The position numbers and the translations under genes are program-made. Below, one piece after another: positions 31,992 through 44,280 of a DNA stretch of 64,000 bases (position 1 is its first letter; the number at the start of each line of letters is the position of its first letter). The notes under the pieces are model-generated. The model was given only the letters and a program-made list of their open reading frames with translations. It searched no databases and was not told where the DNA came from. Source of the stretch: Ischnura elegans (Eukaryota > Arthropoda > Insecta > Odonata > Coenagrionidae); the NCBI RefSeq assembly GCF_921293095.1, contig NC_060254.1, positions 5,828,001 to 5,892,000 on the forward strand, read 5' to 3'.

Positions 31992-32127
31992 CTCTCAGAC
32001 GAAACGATTTCCCGCTGGTGCCGTTCACGGCACAGCACACGGCGCTGCAGAAAGTCGTTTCGTCTGAAAGCCGCCCGAATTTCACGTGAACGGCGGCCGG
32101 TGAAAAGTCGTTTCGTCTGAAAGCGGC
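31992..32127. mobile_element. Short palindromic MITE-like repeat
   Basis: TCAGACGAAACGA and GTGCCGTTCAC on the left match inverted GTGAACGGCGGCCGG and TCGTTTCGTCTGAAAGCGG on the right. The word AAAGTCGTTTCGTCTGAAAGC also recurs inside (32053), and a diverged version ends at about 32325. No target duplication is clear. Confidence 0.5.
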
Positions 32128-32784
32128 CTCAATGTAGCATAGCCTATATTTCACGCCGTAGACGGAGCATCGCCGGGCCGGATTGAAATGGGCGCCTTGC
32201 CGTCAACGCAACTGTTTGATTCGACTCGTTTGAAGACATCCATAGACCTATAGTGAGTTGAAAGAACGTCACCGTGCCGTGGCCGGCTGCAGGCGAAAAG
32301 TCAGCTTGTTTGAAAGCGGCCTACGTGGCAGCGACTACAGAATGTTACAATTTTGGCGAGAGTGACAAATTGACGACCCCTTAAATGCGCGTGCTAGGGA
32401 GCAACTCTCAAAAGAAGAAAGACATTGACGCCATGCAATCGGAAAGTAATATATGCATTTTCAAATTTTTTTTTACTTTTTGGCCTTGAATACGCTGCGA
32501 ACCATTTCGGATTTGGGTGCCAAATTCAAATCCTCGCAACAGTTCCGAGCCGGTTCCAAAGCACCGACTTTATGCGCTCGGTTCTTGATACCGGTTTTTT
32601 AAGAAAACTTAAAGTAACGGTGTATTTTTTACCGGCAACGGTGGAAAATATCGCGCCAAATTCGCAGAAAAAGTGCTTAAACGCGAAATTTCGTGGAACC
32701 AAGTGAATTTCGCGCAACCTTGAAAATTTCGCGTTATATTTCGCGTTTCGCGGTTCGCGAAAATTCGGTGCCCCTAGTCATCAC

Positions 32785-33340
32785 ATATAAACCAACGACT
32801 GCAAACCCTACGCCGACTGGCTAACGAAAGCCTGCTCATCCGCCAACGTGGCAGGCTTTAAATCGAACCTCCTACTTTAATGCACACATCTTACTCTTCC
32901 CATTCCTCTCTTCCGTCTCCTTGACATGCAAGGTTAATTGCAAAGGCAATAGCTGACAACAGACATCCTTGCCTTACACAACGGCTCAGTTTTTCCCTTT
33001 AAAAACCTATTTTATTATCCTCAGAGCCACCTTTGCTCATTACCCTTCTACCCGGCTTCTTACTGATTGTGAGACCCCATGTTTACTTTTATCTTCACTG
33101 ATTTAAATTTCCCTATAAGTACTCTCAATCAGTGAAATATCAATGGGAGGAGTGTGGATTCACACCAACTGGTCGGAACTGACGCTCGATAAAATAGAAA
33201 ATTTACGACGGTACAACCTAGCTGATAGGATGAGAATTAAGTAGGGAGCCGCGTCAAACCAATCTTGGGATTGACCACTGATGATTACAACTTAATTGTA
33301 ACATTTTATAGCAATTCACCCACCCTTAGACGCCAGTTCC
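32785..33340. pseudogene. Decayed LINE fragments (tentative)
   Basis: On the minus strand near 32940-33010 a short frame reads LSRCVRQGCLLSAIAF, resembling the RQGCLLSP motif of LINE reverse transcriptases. On the plus strand near 33240-33290 GCGTCAAACCAATCTTGGGATTG resembles a LINE 3' end. Neither is long enough to classify. Confidence 0.3.
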
Positions 33341-34763
33341 AGTGGAATGAGTTTCCGAGCGCAATTTAATTTCGTTCCATGTTTTCAGGGAAGAGGTAGC
33401 TGGTTGGCTATCTCGCGTCCACTCCAACACTATTTCTTTTTAGTTACACCTTCTCGTGCACTTCCTTTCGTCTATTATTGGCTATCCTACTTTGTGAGAG
33501 TAATTTACACGAAGTCCTCTCAAGGGGTCATTGAAACCAACAAGCCTTTCCACCGCTACCAGGTGGCAGTCTAAGGTAACGTATGTGGACATACAATTCT
33601 CAATATTAATCTACAAGAGTCTTAGAATCCCTGCGTAAGATTTTACAGCTCACATGCAGGAGTGGTTATTGAATTAAAAATAATAATATTTGGCCATCTT
33701 TCTTTGGAATCCTACTTATTCTCGAAAGATCTATTCCTGATTTTTACTTAGTTCCGACTTTCATCGCGACTTCAAAAACAAGCCACTTTTCATCGGGTGT
33801 GTTACAAGCGTCGAGAATGAGTGGTGCTGAGAATAAAAATCTAAAGAACTATGCTAGAAACTACGTTTACGTCGCCATCTACATTTACGGTCGCCATTTA
33901 TGCTGTCCGCGCGCTTTTCAATAGATGTTCTCAGTGCGGCGAAGACTCCAGAGCGATTCATTTGTTTTTAGTAATGATCAAAAGTTCCTGGAGTTTAGGC
34001 CAAATGATGCAAATGTGTTTTGCCGACGTTTCGGTTTATTTGTCAACCATCCTTAGGGCTTTAAATGAAAAAAAAAATGTGTACAATATTGATAAATAAA
34101 TAAATAAAATGTTACAAGCAATTTTTATTTTTAAAATAATATAATAAAAAGGGAATACAAAAGAATTCGTACATACATAATGTTTGCAGAAGAGACTCGA
34201 GCGGAATATCATTAAAAAAAAGTTTTCGATTCGAGTCTTTTAACCTTTCGATTCGATAATCTGGAACACACATTTCGGCTCTGATTACAGTTTATTTATC
34301 GGCAGAATTCGCTCCGCTCCTCCCTTCAGCGAAGGGTTTGGTGAGTTCAGAAAACCCATTGAAAATGAGCGTTTGGCGACGAAAAGTTCATTGTCCAACT
34401 GGGTAATGCTCAATTGTCAACAATTTGAACCACGAAATAGCGCAAGCAGCCATGTTGGCCTCGGGAATTGCGCTCCATGTGAACGCGGCGGAAATCACGC
34501 AACACTGACACTGTTTCTCAACACCACTTTCAAGGATTACTACAGTAGGCTGGAAGTCGTTAGAGTCCAGGATGACACGAATTAGGCTTACAATTACCTA
34601 CATCGATTCAGCAATCAAGAGTATTTACTTTCTTGAAAAGGGTTGTGGTATCTTCAGAGGAAATGTTGAGTCTCGTAAGCCACAGGTATATTCATCATAA
34701 GGGCCTGTGAATTTTGCCCGTGGTAGAACAATACGACAGATTTCTGACTTCAGCTGCCAATAA
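33341..34763. other. Unassigned AT-rich DNA
   Basis: No domain-bearing frame, tRNA or element terminus seen. Short frames at 33347, 33851 and 34373 (plus) are not recognisable. Confidence 0.35.
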
Positions 34764-34765
34764 TA

Positions 34766-35426
34766 GGGTAGTTTCCTTCATCAAAGAAAACGAAAGGCAT
34801 TGATTGCGATTCCTTACCCACCATTAGTGTATTCATAATATACAAATTATTTGTTTTTAGAAATTCCAGTTTAGGCGAATGGCAATGGTCAATTTTAACC
34901 GCATTTGAAAAAGGCCAGATTGGCGCCCATGCGATGCCACTCCACGTGACGTCACTCCACGTGACCAAGTTTCTATACGAGTAGATAGGAGTTTTACATC
35001 GTCTGAGATTACCAACGCACGCTGAGGAACAGAGCTCAGGAAAACATGCATTAATAATCACCTATTAAAACTGCCTATGGTCGGAAAGTTTCCTTCGTTA
35101 GATAAGGTAGTAATAATCCATATTTAAGCCAAGCGCTACGTGCTAGCAGGGTACTCAGCTACCATCAGCAGCCTGCGCCTAGCGGCGCACTAATACTCGC
35201 CCCAAGGTCACCTCACTTTGCGGCAGCGGGAACCAGAATGACGTCACACGGGCTTTTCCCCGCATTCATACTTAGCCGTCGCGTTTTCGCGCGCTTGAAA
35301 AATTTCACTGTTCATTACATCGCGAGAAATAGATATCGTCATTTAAAAATCTAAAAGTGTGAAATGCGTACTCCAGGAGTAATAATATTTTGATTTAGGC
35401 AATAAAAAAATAAAAGGAAACCACCC
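34766..35426 (+). mobile_element. 660 bp MITE family, copy D
   Basis: Ends GGGTAGTTTCCTTCA and GGAAACCACCC are flanked by TA. Full length. At 34936-34966 the CRE/E-box segment is partly duplicated (CCACTCCACGTGACGTCA followed by CTCCACGTGACC), unique to this copy. Confidence 0.87.
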
Positions 35427-37547
35427 TATAGGAGGAATAACTAACGTGCTCTCCAAAAACAATAATGGATATAGCAGTCAGATTAAATTACGCAGCGCGC
35501 ACAGCAAACAACTCTCTGCAGATTTCCTTCCTTTACCGGTTGAGTAAATGACAAAAAAATCAAATTACCGAGATTGGCGTTTGTGTGGTTTAGCCGCCTC
35601 ATGTCTTCGAGTGAGTAGCCTTGGGGTTTGGCAGCGGACTATGCGATTCGATCCAACGTGCTCCTATATCGATATCACGCGTCCGAGCCTCCAATCTAAT
35701 CTGGCACGAGCCCTACCAAGAAAACAAAGACACGCGACTGGGCGCAAGCAGGAAGTAATGTCGCGCAGTGGGGATGAAATCGGATAAAGCTGACGGAAAC
35801 CTCAACAGCGTTTTTTTTAGCTTGGAAGTTAGAACTGCGAATAAAGATTCTCTAGTTATATTTAAATAACATACTGCAGTCATTTGTTTCCCGTGCCTTC
35901 ACGTCAATGACTTACATGGGGTAAAAGTGGAAAAGAAAACGCAAAACACGAGTTATCTTTGCTGTAGTTTTATGAACTGTGAAGTGGAAAAATGATTTTT
36001 ATACCATTTTAAAACGCAACTTTATTTTATATTATTAGGTTTTCCAAATATTTAAATATAGGTACAATTAACTATATTGCTGCTGCCTGTTTCAACCAAT
36101 TTTGCACATCCATGCGGAGAAGAAGTAGATAACGCCGCAGGGTGACTTAAACCCCGCCATTTGAGCATCAGTCCCACAATTCTCGCGCGTTTCGTCCCTC
36201 TAACATCTAATCGTGCTCGTGGGGGCGCACGCGTGCAGCCAAGAAAACAAAGACACGCGGCTGGGCTCAAGCAGGAAGCAATCGGAGCCTCGTCGAAATC
36301 CTCCTCGTCTTGGACCTGATAAATAACAACAACAACAATTGCTACGATCCCGAATTCTCCAATCGCAAAGCGCCATCCTTCCGCTCACTCGTAGAGGCTC
36401 ACGAAACGATCGTCAACCGCAAAACAAACGAAGAAAAGAATGCGACTCCTACGAGTGGGCTTTTGCCTCCATAAAGGTCTGCTGAAAGTGCGTTGGCTGC
36501 AAATGTAATCCATACCTTCTATTGGTCTATGCTTATGGTTGTATTTCTAGGAGTAGTGTGAATCAATGGAAACTCGTCAAAATTAAGACGGTTACGTTTT
36601 AAAAAAAGGAAGGAATATTTAACTCCTCCATTTTCTTGTTTTATCACATGTTTATTGCAAGAAGAAAAGTTGTATTTGAACCCTTTCAATATCAATATTT
36701 TTCTCTTATTTTTGTTTCGAAGTTCTTTATTTCCTCGAAAAAGCTTAGCATTTTACTAATTATTATCTGTGATCAGATCTTTTAACCATGGGAGATGTGT
36801 CGGTTAGAGATCACAGATGTTTCTGGAGAGTGCGTCGTCTATGCTTTTGATTGTTGGCGGGCGTATCAAGGAGTTCGCCATTTTGTTCTACCTCAAGTGA
36901 AGCAGCGATACACAGTTTATTGATATAAACACGGCCACCAAAACTCAATATGTCCTATAATGACGGAAGGAAAAATAATTTTCAAGACGTGCGCGAAGAA
37001 AAGTCGATGAATGCGTGGCGTAAAAATTTGAATACTTCAAATTGACTATCATCATCAGTTGTTACCCAGAAGGCACGGCACCCTCCGTATCTAATTCGTA
37101 TCTAGAAACATAGTATCCATTGACCAAGGGGATACTATGCCGCTCCGTCGCTTTTCGTCAACGGATACAATCCATTTATGGTCTGTTGACGAAGCGCGTA
37201 CGAAGCATTTAAACGTCCGCTACGAAGTGCATACGAAGGAATACGAAGCGCGCAGGAATACAGTGCTCAGACTGGTCTCAATCGACATACATTAGGTCGA
37301 AATGTTAGATAAATCGTAGCCCTTACGACCGGAAAATATATCGAAAGAAACACAATCTAGCTATCGCCATTAGCAGCAAAGAACATTTGGAATTGGAAGT
37401 TCTCAAAGAGTTAAACAATACTCTCTCACGAAATCTAATCACTACGAAAAACTCCAACTTACTCGACCATTTAAATTACTTGGCGAAAAATGAGATCCAA
37501 AAGGCTAAATCATGTATCCTCAGCATGCGGCATCCTTAACTACTTAC
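35427..37547. other. Unassigned DNA with small direct repeats
   Basis: A 45 bp direct repeat starting CCAAGAAAACAAAGACACGC is at 35716-35760 and 36239-36283 (41 of 45 identical). At 37188-37250 TACGAAG recurs about five times. No gene is recognisable. Confidence 0.4.
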
Positions 37548-37721
37548 TTGGGTCGCGGTCCGTTTCACGCTTCAAGCGATTTGAAGCGACACCGCTCTGA
37601 AGGCCGGTCCGTTTCATTCCTTCGCTTTGAAGCGCTTCAAGCAAGACGGTGAAACGGACCGGCATTTCAGAACGGCGGGCATTTCGACTTGGGTTGCTAG
37701 GGAGTTGTTGAATGAAAGAGT

Positions 37722-38592
37722 TTGTTTATAAACATGTTATCAATCAGACATCTCGATCTTACCTTCAATCGCACGGAAATGGAATGTTTTTTTTTCCAAT
37801 TCCTAACAAATATTCTTGATGGCGAATCGGATACGAGTGATGACGCTAGTACAAGTGAGAGTGAGGAGGAATTGGGAAACGTCGATGAGGTGGATTTATT
37901 AGTAATTTATGCCATTAAAATGATGGAGGCGAGGGGAAATCTGGCATTGAAGCCACGGATTCTATCTTACGTAGAAAATGTGGTGGGGAATTACAGTGCA
38001 CTAACGTTCTATTGTCATTGATAAGCCTGATCTTATTTAAAATAATAAATCAATCGTATGGCGAGCAATGCAGCTACCGTTCATGACGAGCGGGTGTTAA
38101 AAAAATCACGGCTCTCTTACATTTGAGCCATCAAGAGGAATCCCTTCCCAATGATACCCACATCATTGCAGACTCTGCTAATGGAATCAATGAGTATTTG
38201 TATTCAGAGATTCAGTGATTTTACGGGTCTTGATGCGAAACGAAAAGATGAACTACATTGCGGGATGACTTTGCATCAGAAACTCTTCAATGCTAAGTTT
38301 TCGAAGGCTCAAAAAGTAATGAATGATAAAAAAGTAAGAGACAAATTGAAATTAATTATATGTGGAACAGATAACGGTATTCATCTTGGCTTGTTGTGCG
38401 CTCCATAATAATTGTGAAGAAAGTGGAGGCGAAGAGCCCGATGTAGCTCCAATTGACGTGGAAAGAGTATCGATTAAATTTAATGAAAACATAATTAGGA
38501 TGAGAGGGGTGAATAAAAGGCAGATAATCATGATTATGAATTACCTCAGCACTAATTACATTTATACATCTAAGAAATTAAATACATTATAA
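37722..38592 (+). pseudogene. Harbinger-type transposase remnant (outer element)
   Basis: An acidic N-terminal part (37722-38021, SDTSDDASTSESEEEL) is followed after a gap by C-terminal sequence: HQKLFNAKFSKAQKV and, in the next frame, ILACCALHNNCEESGGEEPD. The latter matches the CC.LHN.C ending of DDE_Tnp_4 transposases such as the intact one at 41966-43409. The DDE core between is deleted and frames are shifted, so the enzyme is dead. Confidence 0.65.
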
Positions 38593-38682
38593 TTATAAAA
38601 CAATAACAAATTACAAGAACTTATTATAAAAATACATTGAAACTCTTCTTACTTATTTCATATCAATTACGTTAAAAATATT

Positions 38683-38945
38683 ATGAAAACCCATACAAAA
38701 AATGTCACTGATTTAAAAAAATTAGTTTCTTCATCAAATCTATCACTGTTCTTTACAATTCCATTTTCTCCTCGGGCCTTTGACGCTTCTCTTCATCTAA
38801 TTGTTTCCCTCTCCTCCGTCGCCTTTTTTCTTTCTTCCCTCTCTATTTCGCGCTCCCGCTTGTTATTTTCCTTTTCCTGGTTGATATTTTTAATGAACTC
38901 CTCAATTATTACATCGACTCGCCTCTTCTTTGGCATTGCTTGGGA
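38683..38945 (-). pseudogene. Myb/SANT-type partner gene, C-terminal remnant (outer element)
   Basis: On the minus strand MPKKRRVDVIIEEFIKNINQ is followed by a Glu/Arg/Lys-rich coiled-coil stretch ending at TGA. This resembles the coiled-coil tail of the second Harbinger protein (compare 40035-41227). The DNA-binding part is missing. Confidence 0.45.
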
Positions 38946-40034
38946 AAAATGAATTGAAAGAGATTACCACAAGAAATAATGTTACTTTAGGGACTTCTAA
39001 GCTAATTAATTCAATAAACTAAAGTATCGTCACAGTAAACACACTATTAAATAGAAACATCATAAATAACTATAACGCTAAAGTCATTAACATCTCTTGA
39101 AATAATTCATCGTTTGTATTCACTTACTTTCTGCAGATTTTGATGGCCCTTCACGGCATGGCGGCTTCCTTTAACCGATCGGGCATGCACATTTAATATT
39201 ATTTTTCTCTCCATTACTTTCAATTATTAACCAAAACCTTTCTCAGCTACGATGGTAATGTCTTCAATTCCACAGCTTTATTTATTTATCTCACCAGTGC
39301 ATAGTAACCGTGATAATGGGTGCTTTCCAATCACGTATCTGCGCTGATCTGTTTGAAACTGTTTAGCTCAGAGCGTGTTCCAATCGCACCTGTGACGTCA
39401 TCTGCGCTAAACAGATGGAAACACATCCTGCACCGTTGTTCGTCTGCGCTAGCAGACGAAAATTATGATGGCGGGAAGATATTTTGCTGACGGAAAATGA
39501 ATTCCACCATCTCAAACATAAATATGATGATCATTTGAGAATAATAAACAATAATTTGGTCTAATGTATTAGATAAGATTAACCTCGTAATTTGGGAAGC
39601 ATAATATTTTTTTCGTCAAACATAATTAAATAATGAAGCATAACATTGCTAACAATAGAACAAAAGGCGTCAGCAAGAGGAGATTTTCTCGAGTAATTGG
39701 CCTCATCAAAAGAGTTAGAAATGGAAAATGTAAGCTAAACGAAATTGTTATATTGCTTAGATTCTAAGCTGATTTATTTCATTAACTTACATGGATATCC
39801 TTAAAGCTGAGCGAATTATATACAAAGTATCCTTCAATGTTCAAGTGACGTTATATTTGCATTCCCTTAATTGTAATTCAGTACTGCAAAATTACTTTAA
39901 AAGCGGCAGATTTATTATACGGTGCTAACATTTTTTACGGCTTTACCTGCGTGATGTGAATAAGTTGTATATGTATCTCAATCCAGAAATGCGAAGTAAA
40001 GTATACCTGCCGGCACTGCAGCCTTACAGGAGAA

Positions 40035-41227
40035 ATGGGGGAATTATTGACCCACGGATGCTTCCTTGGAAGGAAACAAATTTTCCTCGAAGAAAATACT
40101 AACATCTTATTCTTTCCTGAAGAAGAAGTGAGTGCACTCACTCCAATTCCACATGTGGAAGGGGAAAAGGCAGACACGGCACAGGAATGTCAAGTTACAG
40201 ATAGTAGGTGTTAATGGTGTTACACTCTTTGCTCTAATTTTGATCCTAATTATTTGCATCATAGCCCAAAACATTTGTGTATTATGCCTTACTTTACAGA
40301 ATTTGATTGGCCAGAGCCTGCCGTATTGGCATTAATTACTGCATATGAAGCAAAATCAGATGAGCTTAATTCTGTTAAGAAAAGGCCTAAATTTTGGGAA
40401 AATCTGTCTGCGCAGATGAGTGACCTTGGCCACAAGGTTATCTAATTTTCCATTTTGTACTCATTAATAATGATAATTCTAGTTGAATTCTGTCAATCAT
40501 TCCTTTTTGTTTTTATTTTTGAAAGGTAACTGCATCACAGGCGAGAAACAAATTCAATAATTTACTTGCCCGATATAAAAAATGTGTTGACAATATGGGA
40601 CCTCATGCCTCTGGAAGAGCACCCATGAGGTTTAAGTATTTTGACCAATTTCAGGAGATATTTGGCCATAGGAATAATGTATGCTCCTCATATGTGGGAG
40701 GGTCATCTCTGATGGCCAATCCCATCCGCTCTGCTAAGGCCACAAATGTTCCTCTCACATCATTGGAGCCTAGGCTCCCCTCATCTCACTTTGCTGTTGA
40801 GCCTGGAACTTCCGCATTAACTAAGGAAATGCTTTCCACTAATGCAGAGGGAGGTGAAAGAGCCAGGACGAATGTTGTGGATGTGATGAAAAAGAAACCT
40901 CCCCATGGCAGTGGGACTAAAGCAGCAAGAACAAGGTCTCAGCTGGAACAGCAGTGGCTGCATCATTTGAAGAGATGCGAGGAGAAGGATGACAGGCAGA
41001 AGGTCATCAATGAACAATTGATGATGATACAAAGAGAGAGGATGGAACTGAAAAAGAAAAAATTAGAAATTTGGGAGGCCATGGTCGAGGAGAAAAGGTT
41101 AAATGAGCAAAGAAAGGAAGATGAGAGGAGGGATAGGCACAGGGAAAGGATGCAGGTAGAGAGGGAAAAAATTAGGCTCCTGCAGAACCTTCTCACAAAA
41201 AAGGGGAGCCTTAACAGCAATGATTAA
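40035..41227 (+). CDS. Harbinger Myb/SANT-like DNA-binding protein (3 exons)
   Basis: Exons 40035-40203, 40300-40436 and 40526-41227 join in frame (donors GTAGGT and GTTATC, acceptors TTTACAG and TTGAAAG) to give 335 residues starting MGELLTHGCFLGRK. Residues about 57-160 form a trihelix/Myb-SANT-like domain: FDWPEPAVLALITAYEAK, RPKFWENLSAQMSDLGHK, then VTASQARNKFNNLLARYKK. From about 225 to 330 a charged coiled coil rich in Glu, Arg and Lys follows. In Harbinger systems this second protein binds the transposon ends, brings the nuclease to the nucleus and is required for transposition. Exon 1 is less certain than the others; a start at 40254 or 40284 within an extended exon 2 is an alternative. 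Confidence 0.8.
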
Positions 41228-41479
41228 GTTGCTATATTTGGAAAAGTCAAGTTTTATTTTTTTTGTTTCACAGTTGTATTATTTTATTTCCCCAATGGAG
41301 CCAAAGAAGGTGAGAGATATTCATATCCCCAAGTGAAGGCACAATTATTTATATTACATAACCATTTTTTGTGATATCTTGCCATTAAATATTACTCTTT
41401 TGGTTGTTTTTCTGTTTAATCCGGGTTTTATATTTTTTAATTCTATGTATAATGTATTTTATTTTTCAAATCAGAAAAT

Positions 41480-41960
41480 TTATTGATGACCTTATCAAAT
41501 GGATTTTATCTTCACCATTCTTCCAACTGCTGTCAATGTCCATGTCAGTCGGGTTGCCTCTTCCGCCAGTACAGCCTTACTGAAGTCCATCTTCTCCACC
41601 TTCACTGCCATTGAAGACTTCACAGTAACCCTGGCAAGGGGCCCTTACAGGGTGCTACCATCCAGGCCAGATGGACCCAGGTTTTCTTATGAGGTTGTTA
41701 CTCCTCCTTTCTGTCCCTTGAGAGACAGGCCCCGGGCTTGCCACCGGCAAAGCGGAGTTTTCAGCTTTATCACCAGTCTTAAATATTGGTGTAATGTGGC
41801 TGAATTTCCGGTAAGAGGGTAAAAGACCATTATCTAATGAATGGTTGAAGAGCAAGGTGAGTGAAAATGCCAGTGATTCTGAAGAAATATTGGTGGAATA
41901 CCATCTGGCCCAGGTGATTCGTAACTATCCAAATTTACAAAATAATAATAAATCCAAAAA
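41480..41960 (-). pseudogene. LINE reverse transcriptase fragment inside the inner Harbinger
   Basis: On the minus strand SPGPDGIPPIFLQ, then in another frame LFNHSLDNGLLPSYRKFSHI and TPIFKTGDK, match the start of a LINE RT domain. The frame is broken and no endonuclease or tail is seen. It fills the space between the two convergent Harbinger genes. Confidence 0.5.
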
Positions 41961-41965
41961 TACAA

Positions 41966-43409
41966 TCACTGAGGAAACATTTGCCGGAAAAGGTTCATCC
42001 TCCTATCCACCTGCAAAGGATTAATCCCCTCAGCATGACCATCAGCATGACCCTCAATATTCATGCCTGCATCTTCCTCATCTATCATAAAATCCTCATC
42101 TTCCCCTTCCTCTAGGCATATGTTATGCAGCACACAGCAGCTTAAAACTATTTTGGTCATCATCTGGATGTTTGATATTTCTAAGTATTTTAAACGTCGA
42201 AAGCGACCTTTGAGGAGACCAAACGCTTTCTCGACAACCATTCTTGTCGAAGAATGCAGAAAATTAAATTCTAAATGTTGGGGAGAAAGAGCACCATTAT
42301 CCTTAAAGGGAGGCACAAGCCATTGCAGGGAAGGGTAGGCAGAATCTCCAATGATGAATTTATCGCCAGGAAACAATTCCTCAACTTCCTCCTCTGCAAA
42401 CCTGAAAACCTCCGACCTCCTGAGGACTCTAGCGTCATGGAGTGATCCTGGCTCCCCACACACTACATTTGTGAATCTCATGTTGTTATCCACAATACCC
42501 TGCAGAATTATAGAAAAAAAATTTTTCCTATTGCAGTAATCCATGGCATTTTCCAGGGGTTTTTTAATAGCAATATGGGTCCCATCAATTGCTCCTATAC
42601 ACCCACGAATGCCCCTCAGGTCCTCAAAACCCTGCTCAACTGCTGCGATTCGATTTCCTCGTGGCCATTTGATTTGGTCATTTATAATGCTGTTGAGCCA
42701 GTCCACAACACGTTTTATGACTCTAAATGAAGAAGATATAGAAATATCGAACCTATCTGCAATGGTTCTCAGAGGCTCAGTATTAGATAAATACCACAGG
42801 GTCAGGAGGAAACTTAGCTCCGATGAAATTTTAGCCATGCCATCTGGATGGTGTGGAATTGATCCACTTGCTTGAAGGTCGTCTGAAGGAAGAAAATATT
42901 ATTTTATACTACTGAATTTGGCTCTATAATATGCTCTGATATTCTTCGTACAATAATTGCAGTCTTGATGCTCACCTATCAAACGATATGCAGTTATGCG
43001 TCTCAGCCGAAAGTGACTACGGAACTGCTCATCATCGTAGCCGTGTGCTGTGGCAAGGAAATTGTGGACGCGCACCTTTCTTCTGCCACGTAGAAGCAGC
43101 TCGAACAAGGGGAAAATTGCATCGTGGTCAGCTTCCCCCTCATTCTCATCGGAAGCTTTAAATTAAAATTTTCGAATTTGAATGCTTTCAGAATGGTCGC
43201 ATCAGTTAAATCCACATTTTTATAATTAACTCAAGGATATAAGGAAATGGCCGATCGCTAACCGATTACTAAATAATGCAGCTATCGATAAAAGATCATT
43301 AATTACTATTCTTACATGAACTACTCATGTTTTCCCATTCATCGTCACTGCTGCTGCTGCTACTCGACATGGGTTGCATCACATAATCCAGAACCAGTTG
43401 GTTCTCCAT
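41966..43409 (-). CDS. PIF/Harbinger DDE transposase (3 exons)
   Basis: Exons 43409-43316, 43155-42976 and 42882-41966 splice in phase (donors GTAAGA and GTGAGC, acceptors TTTAAAG and CTTCAG) into 396 residues starting MENQLVLDYVMQPMSSS. A Ser/Asp-rich N-terminus is followed by a helix-turn-helix-like region (LRTIADRFDISISSSFRVIK). The DDE_Tnp_4 nuclease shows GAIDGTHI (Asp191), IGDSAYP (Asp271) and VVEKAFGLLKGRFRRL (Glu309), plus the terminal CCVLHNICLE. All three catalytic residues are present and no stop interrupts the frame. The length is typical of the family. With the Myb/SANT partner it makes a complete Harbinger system. Confidence 0.9.
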
Positions 43410-44280
43410 CACGGAGGACGGAAATACACTGCCGATAGTTTCTGATATATTAAAAAAAGTTTATACTAATAAACAAGCACGCGCTCATGCCAAGTTATTT
43501 ACATATTCAAATACATAAAACATATCAATAATTTGAAGCAGGAAGACTGACCAAAGGGGCAAGGTGAGCTACTACTCTTCTAATGTGTTGAAAGAATACG
43601 TCGATCTCCTTGAAGGAAACGAAATGATTCGTCGATGTGATCAATAAACGTCGATGTAAATTATTAGTAACTAAACAGCTGGAAAGCAAGTCAGGTGAAC
43701 GGAAGCTCTGAAATGTTTAAGGCGCAAAAAACAACATAGAGAACCAAGGCGCAGCTCTACGGCGATATTTGATTATTAAGTAGCAATAATTCCATTATTT
43801 TCTTTCAATTGACACTTATTAATGCATTTATTAAATACAAAATGAAATAGACGACCAATTGTGTTCATAATTTATGTTTCGAAGGTCAGGTCAGAAGCAT
43901 CAGGTCATTTGAACATTCAACTTTTGCCGCCGAACGGTCCGCCATTTGTAAACACAACGGTGCAGATGCGTTCCAATCGTCTGTTTCAGTTTGCGCTAGT
44001 GTGTTCCGTTCTGTTGCGATGTGAGCTGATCTGCGCAAGGTGATTGGAAAGCACCCAATATCATGGGAAATTGGCGCAATTTCTCGAATGATTGCAAACG
44101 ATATATCGCATTCGCTCCAAACACTTCACGTAAATGCTGGGGCGTTTGGAGCTATCAAAGTTGATAATTTATGCTCGCTCCCGGGCCCCACCTCCTGTGC
44201 TTCAGAGCCCTCCAAAGCGTGAAACGGACCGACCTGAGGCGCTTGAAGTAGCTTGAAGCGTGAAACGGACCGCGACCTTG

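Larger units (their letters stand above)
29530..32776. mobile_element. hAT-like element, 3.2 kb, probably non-autonomous
   Basis: The termini TAGAGGCA and TGCCCCTA are short inverted repeats flanked by an exact 8 bp duplication GTCATCAC (29522-29529 and 32777-32784). The left end has repeated TTTCGTCATAAA words (29567-29650) and the right end repeated ATTTCGCG words (32675-32765). No hAT transposase is recognisable in the interior, which contains a 660 bp MITE (copy C) and a smaller MITE at 31992-32127. Confidence 0.7.
39318..44056. mobile_element. Inner PIF/Harbinger element, apparently autonomous
   Basis: Termini GGGTGCTTTCCAATCAC and its inverse bound a 4739 bp element, with AAT duplicated on both sides (39315-39317 and 44057-44059). 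It encodes both Harbinger proteins in convergent orientation: a Myb/SANT-like protein (plus, 40035-41227) and a DDE nuclease (minus, 43409-41966). Both reading frames are intact across GT-AG introns. TCGTCTGCGCTAGCAGACGA near the left end is a perfect palindrome and a likely protein-binding site. A LINE fragment lies between the two genes. Confidence 0.9.
37551..44277. mobile_element. Outer PIF/Harbinger element, decayed, split by a second Harbinger
   Basis: 27 bp perfect terminal inverted repeats begin GGTCGCGGTCCGTTTCACGC. TTG is duplicated on both sides (37548-37550 and 44278-44280), the 3 bp duplication of this superfamily. Palindromic GCTTCAAGC/GCTTGAAGC words follow inside the ends. The remaining coding pieces are a broken transposase on plus (37722-38590) and the tail of a Myb/SANT-type gene on minus (38683-38945). 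39318-44056 is a younger, different Harbinger inserted in it. About 2 kb of the outer element remain. Confidence 0.85.
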
